Assembly (NCBI GenBank): GCA_041691815.1
Contig: JBEPTZ010000138.1
Span: 1 to 11,085 of the forward strand
Direction: 5' to 3'
Length of the DNA: 11,085 bases
Origin: 70-18 sp041691815
GTDB lineage: Bacteria; Pseudomonadota; Alphaproteobacteria; Acetobacterales; Acetobacteraceae
The position numbers were made by a program, and so were the translations under genes. Under the pieces are notes generated by a model, which had not been told where the DNA came from, did no database searches, and saw only the letters and a list, made by a program, of their open reading frames with translations. This document shows positions 6,874 to 11,085 of the stretch, one piece after another. Each line of letters starts with the position of its first letter. Positions within the stretch are counted from its first letter, which is position 1.

Positions 6874-7874
6874 ACCCGCGGGTCGAGCAGCGCGTAGGAC
6901 AGGTCGACCAGGAAGTTCACCGCCACGAACACCACCGCGACGATGGTGGTGATCGCCATGATCGCCGGGAAATCCACTGCCACCGCGCTGGTGAAGGTGT
7001 AGCGGCCGAGGCCGGGCCAGGAGAACACCGTCTCGGTCATCACCGCCCCAGCCAGCAGGTTGGCGTAGGCCAGGCCGCCGAGGGTGACCACCGGCAGCAT
7101 GGCGTTGGGCAAGGCGTGGCCGTTGACCACCACCCGCCGGCGCAACCCCTTGGCGCGGGCGACGCGGACATAGTCCTGCGACAGCGATTCCAGCATTGCC
7201 GCCCGGGTGGTGCGGGTGATCAGGCCGAGGGTGGAGCCGGCCAGCACGATCGACGGCAGCACCAGGTGCGCCGCGGCGTCGCGGAAGGTGGCCCAGTCGC
7301 CGACCCAGGCGGTGTCGATCAGCAGCAGGCCGGTGATCGGGGTGGGCGGGAAGGAGACCGGATCGAGCCGGCCCGGGCCAGGAGCCCAGTCCAGCCAGCC
7401 GTAGAACACCGCCAGCACCACGAAGGCGAGCCAGAAGGTGGGGGCGGAGACGCCGATCAGCGAGATGAAGCGGGCGACATGGTCGATCCAGCTATCGCGC
7501 CGCACCGCCGCCAGCACGCCGAGCGGCAGGCCGACCACCAGCGACAGCACGAACGAGATCGACGCCAGTTCCACCGTCGCCGGGGCGTATTCGATCAGGT
7601 CCTGCAGCACCGGGCGGCGGGAGACGATCGACTCGCCGAAATCGCCATGCAGCAGGCCGGAGAGGAAGATCCAGTAGCGATGCCACAGCGGCAGATCGAG
7701 GCCCATATGGGCGCGGAATTCGGCGACCCGCACCGGATCGGAGGCGGCGAGGTCGCCGAGCTGCATCAGCACCGGATCGCCCGGCACGGTGTTGGCGATC
7801 AGGAAGATCACCACGGTGGCCAACAGGATCATCACCACGGAGATGCCGAGGCGGGAGACGATGTAGCGCAGCAT
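6861..7874 (-). CDS. DppB-type ABC transporter permease
   Basis: The 337-residue inner-membrane permease is the usual length for OppB/DppB. The first helix (about 9-29) is followed by the conserved TVPGDP turn (29-34). HGDFGESI (76-83) is the family motif of the first periplasmic domain. Further hydrophobic segments lie near 101-123, 134-158, 203-220, 263-283 and 305-330. The EAA loop SQDYVRVARAKGLRRRVVV (232-250) with NGHALPNAMLPVVT contacts the ATPase. The chain ends in the characteristic YALLDPRV. It begins 24 nt after the binding-protein stop, and its stop overlaps the next permease start by 4 nt. The AGGAGG upstream of ATG 7874 is unusually distant (15 nt), but no in-frame start lies between, and the MLRYIVSRLG beginning is typical of the family. 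Confidence 0.94.
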   Translation of the reverse strand: MLRYIVSRLGISVVMILLATVVIFLIANTVPGDPVLMQLGDLAASDPVRVAEFRAHMGLDLPLWHRYWIFLSGLLHGDFGESIVSRRPVLQDLIEYAPATVELASISFVLSLVVGLPLGVLAAVRRDSWIDHVARFISLIGVSAPTFWLAFVVLAVFYGWLDWAPGPGRLDPVSFPPTPITGLLLIDTAWVGDWATFRDAAAHLVLPSIVLAGSTLGLITRTTRAAMLESLSQDYVRVARAKGLRRRVVVNGHALPNAMLPVVTLGGLAYANLLAGAVMTETVFSWPGLGRYTFTSAVAVDFPAIMAITTIVAVVFVAVNFLVDLSYALLDPRVAKR

Positions 7875-7889
7875 CCCGGTGGTGTGTCC

Positions 7890-7895
7890 CCTCCT
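7890..7895 (-). promoter_or_regulatory. Ribosome-binding site of the DppB-type permease with long spacer
   Basis: On the minus strand a perfect AGGAGG lies 15 nt before ATG 7874, longer than the usual 5-9 nt. It is immediately preceded by the stop codon of the binding-protein gene, so terminating ribosomes may help re-initiation. Confidence 0.45.
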
Positions 7896-7898
7896 GGA

Positions 7899-9521
7899 TC
7901 AGACCGGTTTCGCCTTGTCGAGTTCGGCCATCCAGCCGGCCGCGGTCAGTCGCAGACCGCGCACGCTGTTGCGCACCGCGATCTGGTAGATCGGCTGGAT
8001 CAGCACGATCTGGTTGGCGGCGTCGATCATCGACTCCTGGTATTTTTCCCACAGCACGGCCGATTTCGCGAGGTCGCGCTCGGCTGCCGCGGCGGCGACG
8101 TTGGCGCGCACATCGGCCGGCACATCCCAGTGCACCCGCTTGGACACCCGGTCGATGCTGGCCGCCGCCCAGAGCAGGTTTTCCGGCGCCGGCGGGTTCC
8201 AGAAGGTCAGCACCGCCTGAGCCTTGCCGCCCAGATACATGGTGCGCAGGTTCAACTGGTCCATCGGCGCCAGTTCGGCCTTGATGCCGACGCGGGCGAG
8301 GTCGGCCTGGATCTTCTGCGCCAGATTCTCGTAGGAGACGCCGGCGATCGCCGCCTTGCCGTAGGCGAGCTGGAAGCTGAAGCCGTCCGGCAGCCCGGCC
8401 TCGGCCAGCAGTTTCTTGGCGCGCGGCAGGTCCTCGCGGAAGCCGATCTTCTTGGTCAGCGCCTCGGTGGAGCCGTTCACGCCGACCGGCAGGAAGCTGG
8501 TGGGGCGCACCGCGTGGCCGCCGATCAGGTTCTTGATGATGCCATCGTAGTCGATGGCATAGCCGATCGCCTGGCGCGCCTGCTTCTTCTGCAGCGCCGG
8601 ATTATCCGGGCTGTTGACCACCGCCATGTAGATGAAGTCGAGGCTGGTGGCGCCCTCGACGCGGATGTCCTTGTTGCCCTTCAGGGCGGCCACCTGCTCG
8701 GGGATCAGGTTGAAGGCGACGTCGATATCGCCGCGCTGGATCGCCAGCAACTGGGCGGCGCTCTCGCTCATGTGGCGGATCAACACCCGCTGATAGCCCG
8801 GCTTGCCGCCCCAGTAATGGTCGTTGCGCACCATCTGCATGGACTGGTTGCGCTGCCAGCCGGTGAGGCGATACGGGCCGGCGCCGCAGGAATTGTTGTT
8901 CAGCCAGGTGGTCGCTTTGTCGGCGGTCTTGGCGTCGGCGGCATCGGTGGCGCCATGCGCGATGGCGACCGCCTTCTCCATGACGATGAATTCGGGGGCG
9001 GCGATGATGGTCAGGATCGGCTGGGTCGGGTCGGTCAACTCCATGTCGAGCGTGTGGTCGTCGACCACTTTCACGCTGCCGATGGTGGCGATGTATTGCT
9101 GCGGCTGGTCCTTCAGGTTCATCACCCGCTGGAACGAGAAGCGGGCGTCCTCGGCGGTCATCGCCTTGCCGGAGGAGAATTTGACCCCCTGGCGCAGCTT
9201 GAAGCGCAGCGTCTTGCCGTCCGGCAGCATCTTCCACTCGGTGGCGGCTGACGGCTTCAGGTTGACGTAGTCGCCGGGGCTGAAGGTGACCAGCGAATCA
9301 TAGGCGGCGTGGCATGGCAGCGGGTTGGAATATTGCGCCACCCGCGCCGGGTCGAGCGAGATCGAGTCGCTGATGTCGAGCCCGATCACCAGCGTGGCCT
9401 TGCGGGCGGCGTTCTGCGCCGCTGCCGGGCGGGCGCCGGCCAGTACGGCGCCGAGCAGGCCGCCGGCGCCGGCGACGAACGGGCGGCGGCCGATGGTGAG
9501 CTTGGTCTTGGTTTCGGTCAT
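7899..9521 (-). CDS. ABC transporter substrate-binding protein, family 5 (peptide/nickel/opine class), Tat-type signal
   Basis: The 540-residue periplasmic binding protein is the usual size for solute-binding family 5. Residues 1-36 form a signal peptide with a twin-arginine motif (GRRPFVAG, 11-18), a Gly/Ala/Leu hydrophobic core and an AAA-type cleavage site near 33-36. The family signature spans about 96-133: W at 96, LPDGKTLRFKLRQGVKF, then MTAEDARFSFQRVM. Later landmarks include GAGPYRLTGW, LAIQRGDIDVAFN and the RQAIGYAIDYDGI segment. No lipobox cysteine is present, so it should be soluble in the periplasm. A G-rich Shine-Dalgarno 4 nt upstream supports ATG 9521. It is first in the operon with both permeases and the fused ATPase, so transcription probably starts in the 9522-9685 gap. 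Dipeptides, longer peptides, glutathione, opines and nickel chelates are all transported by relatives; nothing here decides between them. Confidence 0.94.
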   Translation of the reverse strand: MTETKTKLTIGRRPFVAGAGGLLGAVLAGARPAAAQNAARKATLVIGLDISDSISLDPARVAQYSNPLPCHAAYDSLVTFSPGDYVNLKPSAATEWKMLPDGKTLRFKLRQGVKFSSGKAMTAEDARFSFQRVMNLKDQPQQYIATIGSVKVVDDHTLDMELTDPTQPILTIIAAPEFIVMEKAVAIAHGATDAADAKTADKATTWLNNNSCGAGPYRLTGWQRNQSMQMVRNDHYWGGKPGYQRVLIRHMSESAAQLLAIQRGDIDVAFNLIPEQVAALKGNKDIRVEGATSLDFIYMAVVNSPDNPALQKKQARQAIGYAIDYDGIIKNLIGGHAVRPTSFLPVGVNGSTEALTKKIGFREDLPRAKKLLAEAGLPDGFSFQLAYGKAAIAGVSYENLAQKIQADLARVGIKAELAPMDQLNLRTMYLGGKAQAVLTFWNPPAPENLLWAAASIDRVSKRVHWDVPADVRANVAAAAAERDLAKSAVLWEKYQESMIDAANQIVLIQPIYQIAVRNSVRGLRLTAAGWMAELDKAKPV

Positions 9522-9525
9522 GGTT

Positions 9526-9531
9526 TCCCCC
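9526..9531 (-). promoter_or_regulatory. Ribosome-binding site of the substrate-binding protein
   Basis: On the minus strand GGGGGA is followed by a 4-nt spacer and ATG 9521. It is somewhat close to the start but is the only purine-rich stretch nearby. Confidence 0.45.
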
Positions 9532-9673
9532 AGGGCGATTTCTTATGGTTGCGCTAACTATCCCTGAGTTCCGCTGCTTTGGCCAGCGCCGCAATGGGCC
9601 TGGCGGAAGATTCTCGCCACGTTGCATTTTGACAGGCCGGGGCGAAGCCGCGATGAGGGAATTGGGCAACGCA

Positions 9674-9680
9674 GGGGGGA
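9674..9680 (+). promoter_or_regulatory. Ribosome-binding site of the alpha/beta hydrolase (decides its start)
   Basis: GGGGGGA lies 5 nt before ATG 9686. The upstream in-frame ATG codons at 9545 and 9653 lack a comparable site, so the 417-residue product starting MWPYADWDGF is preferred. Confidence 0.55.
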
Positions 9681-9685
9681 TCGCC

Positions 9686-10939
9686 ATGTGGCCGTATGCT
9701 GACTGGGACGGGTTTGTCGCGCGCTGGCGGGCGGTGTGTGCCGGAGATGCCGTGCTGGAACCGCTGGCCGGGCCATGGGCGGTGTGCTTCGCGATCGAGG
9801 CCGGGACGCACCGCGCGGTGTTCGCCTTCGCCGCCGGCCGGATGACCGAAGGCGAAGGCATCCCCTCCTTCACCTTCACTGCGCCGGATGCAGTCTGGGC
9901 GAAATTTCTGCAGCCGGTGCCGCCTCGCCACCACCACGTCATCCTGGCGATGCTGGCGCGCCTGCCGGAGGTGTCGCTGGCCGGTGATATGCTGGCCTTC
10001 GCACAATATTGCCACGTGGTGCGGCGGGTGCTGGAGATCGGCAAATGGCTGGCGCTGGGCCGGGCGCTGCCGGTGCCCGCCGCGCTGCGCCCGTCGCTGC
10101 CGCCGCCGCCGGTCACCGTGAGCGGTGGCTATGTGCCGGTGCTGCTCGGCGGCGTGCGGCACGACGTGTTCCACGAGTGGGCCGGCCAGGGGCGCGACAT
10201 TCTGTGCCTGCACACCGCCGGCGCTGACGGGCGGCAATTCCACCGGTTGATGGCCGACGCCAGGCTGACCGCGCGGCACCGGCTGGTGGCGTTCGACCTG
10301 CCGTGGCATGGCCGCAGCGGGCCGCCGGCCGGCGGGCTGGTCGGGCAGTGGCAGATGACCACCGACCTCTACGTCGAGACCATCATGGGCTTCATCGCCG
10401 CAGCCGGGTTGGAGCGGCCGATCGTCCTGGGCGCCTCGATGTCGGGCGAAATCTGCCTGGAACTGGCGCTGCGCCATCCGGAGGCGTTCACCGGCATCAT
10501 CGCCTGCGAGGCATGCGACAATATCGCCGGCCGGCAGACCGGCTGGGCCTGGCATCCGGAGGTCAACCAGGCGCTGTTCGTGCCGGAATGGGTGCATGGG
10601 CTGATGGCGCCGCAAAGCCCGGCCGAATGCGCCGCCGAAGTGCTGTGGCACTACGGGCAGAGCGGGCCGGGGGTGTTCTTCGGCGACATCCATTTCTATT
10701 CCGGCGAATGGGACGCCCGCGCCCGGGTGGGCCGGATCGACACCAATCGCTGCCCGCTGGTGCTGATGACCGGCGAATACGACTACTCCTGCACCATGGA
10801 GGCGTCGGCGGCGACGGCGGCGAAAATCTCCGGCGCACGGTTCCGGCCGATGCACGGGATCGGGCATTTTCCGTTCGCGGAGAATCCGGCGCTGTTCATG
10901 GAGTATCTGCTGCCGGTGTTAGAAGAGATTGAAGGGTAA
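9686..10939 (+). CDS. Alpha/beta hydrolase with N-terminal SCP2-like domain
   Basis: The 417-residue protein appears to have two domains. Residues 1 to about 125 look like a sterol-carrier-protein-2-like lipid-binding domain (an amphipathic sheet including SFTFTAPDAVWAKFLQPVPP, then helices ending VLEIGKWLALGRALP). A Pro-rich linker (129-142) follows. Residues 145-417 form the alpha/beta-hydrolase fold: oxyanion segment LCLHTAGA (173-180), DLPWHGRSGPP (204-214), nucleophile elbow GASMSGE (249-255) with S251, likely acid D366 in MTGEYD, and H394 in GIGHFPF. The triad is complete. The elbow is GxSxS rather than GxSxG, a tolerated small-residue change. There is no signal peptide, so it should be cytoplasmic. 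The reaction is probably ester, thioester or C-C bond hydrolysis of a hydrophobic substrate; the exact one is unknown. It is divergent from the transporter operon and alone on its strand. Longer starts at 9545 or 9653 are less likely. Confidence 0.88.
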   Translation: MWPYADWDGFVARWRAVCAGDAVLEPLAGPWAVCFAIEAGTHRAVFAFAAGRMTEGEGIPSFTFTAPDAVWAKFLQPVPPRHHHVILAMLARLPEVSLAGDMLAFAQYCHVVRRVLEIGKWLALGRALPVPAALRPSLPPPPVTVSGGYVPVLLGGVRHDVFHEWAGQGRDILCLHTAGADGRQFHRLMADARLTARHRLVAFDLPWHGRSGPPAGGLVGQWQMTTDLYVETIMGFIAAAGLERPIVLGASMSGEICLELALRHPEAFTGIIACEACDNIAGRQTGWAWHPEVNQALFVPEWVHGLMAPQSPAECAAEVLWHYGQSGPGVFFGDIHFYSGEWDARARVGRIDTNRCPLVLMTGEYDYSCTMEASAATAAKISGARFRPMHGIGHFPFAENPALFMEYLLPVLEEIEG

Positions 10940-10940
10940 G

Positions 10941-10980
10941 CAAGATCTTGTTTTTGTGAACAAAAAAAACTTTCTCATCC
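10941..10980 (+). repeat. Degenerate third copy of the AT-rich palindromic element; candidate terminator of the hydrolase gene
   Basis: It starts one base after the TAA at 10937-10939 with the perfect palindrome CAAGATCTTG (10941-10950). TTTTTGTGAACAAAAA (10951-10966) follows, an exact 16-nt match to the core of the right copy at 3935-3958 read on the minus strand. AAACTTTCTCATCC (10967-10980) then parallels the tail of that copy (AAACTTTTTATCC). The GAAGC and some A residues of the full element are missing. Orientation relative to the upstream gene is the same as at the end of the transporter operon, so a 3'-end role is plausible. Confidence 0.65.
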
Positions 10981-11085
10981 GCCTTGCAACAGCGGTGACG
11001 GATGCGACGTCGTTTGCCCCCGGGCGCCAACATGACCCCGATTTTCTCGTCTCCAGTGCATGTGGAGTGCACGCCGCGGAGCCCG
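10976..11085 (-). pseudogene. Possible decayed transposase (OrfA-type helix-turn-helix) fragment at window end
   Basis: Read on the minus strand, one frame gives GDEKIGVMLAPG (from about 11054) and a shifted frame gives GANDVASVTAVARRM (ending at 10976). Together they resemble the start of IS66/IS3-type OrfA proteins, which typically read (D/E)EK, a spacer, PGA and then VARRHG. A frameshift would be needed in the G run near 11016-11022, and the similarity ends where the AT-rich element begins. No frame is intact, no inverted-repeat end is visible and the window stops at 11085. The resemblance is short and from memory, so this is a weak call; the sequence may simply be non-coding. Confidence 0.2.

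Larger units (their letters stand above)
9522..9685. promoter_or_regulatory. Divergent intergenic region between transporter operon and hydrolase gene
   Basis: This 164-nt region must hold the promoters of both the transporter operon (minus) and the hydrolase (plus). On the plus strand TTGACA occurs at 9629-9634, a perfect -35 match. The hexamer 17 nt further on (GATGAG, 9652-9657) is a poor -10, so the promoter is only a candidate; it would give a leader of about 20 nt before ATG 9686. I see no convincing -35/-10 pair for the minus strand. An imperfect dyad, ATGGTTGCGCTAACTAT (9545-9561), lies just upstream of the binding-protein start and resembles half of a LacI-family operator. No hairpin or riboswitch is evident. 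Confidence 0.35.

Noticed and set aside
7116..9251. Plus-strand ORF of 711 codons
   Set aside because: It is antisense to the DppB-type permease and the binding protein; low-complexity composition without recognisable motifs.
9554..10867. Minus-strand ORF of 437 codons
   Set aside because: It is antisense to the alpha/beta hydrolase, which has a full catalytic triad. The product is Pro/Arg/His/Gln-rich with no family signature.
11051..11072. Small inverted repeats (CTCCA/TGGAG and GTGCA/TGCAC)
   Set aside because: The arms are only 5 bp and mutually exclusive, which is expected by chance in GC-rich DNA.
11032..11085. Plus-strand ATG with an open frame to the window end
   Set aside because: Only 18 codons are visible, no Shine-Dalgarno precedes it, and the peptide has no recognisable feature.

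Overview
The window is very GC-rich (by eye around 70% G+C) with strong third-position G/C bias. Its gene families (Dpp/Opp-type peptide ABC transporter, CaiB/BaiF CoA-transferase, trans-sulfuration PLP enzyme, WY/NPD-repeat glycosyltransferase) fit an alphaproteobacterium, most likely a Rhodospirillales/Acetobacteraceae-type organism. That placement is an inference from style and remembered resemblance; no rRNA or other marker gene is present. The first ~120 bases are almost pure G/C homopolymer runs and look like a low-quality contig end.

Layout. Seven of the eight protein genes are on the minus strand. From right to left: a Tat-type secreted family 5 substrate-binding protein (9521-7899), a DppB-type permease (7874-6861), a DppC-type permease (6864-5992) and one polypeptide carrying both DppD-like and DppF-like ATPases (6008-3969). 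These four are spaced by 24 nt or overlap, so they form one operon for a complete peptide/nickel/opine-class importer. Next comes an AT-rich inverted-repeat block (3844-3958), then a second minus-strand group: a Cys/Met-metabolism PLP enzyme (3804-2647), a CaiB/BaiF CoA-transferase (2568-1315) and, 6 nt further on, the N-terminal ~396 residues of a repeat-containing glycosyltransferase (from 1308) that runs into the unreadable left end.

On the plus strand, divergent from the transporter operon across a 164-nt intergenic region, is an alpha/beta hydrolase with an N-terminal SCP2-like domain (9686-10939). A degenerate third copy of the AT-rich element follows its stop codon directly. The extreme right end (minus strand) may hold a decayed transposase fragment.

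How they work together. The transporter would bind and import an oligopeptide-like ligand. The hydrolase, PLP lyase and CoA-transferase could process amino-acid- or acyl-CoA-type substrates, but nothing in the sequence fixes the ligand or links these genes to one pathway. The most unusual non-coding signal is the AT-rich palindromic element: two copies face each other at 3844-3958 and a third lies at 10941-10980. Two of the three sit within about 10 nt after a stop codon and point the same way relative to that gene, which suggests a terminator or 3'-end repeat family. I found no CRISPR, tRNA, rRNA, defence cluster or clearly new multi-gene system; apart from the repeat element this is fairly ordinary metabolic and transport sequence.
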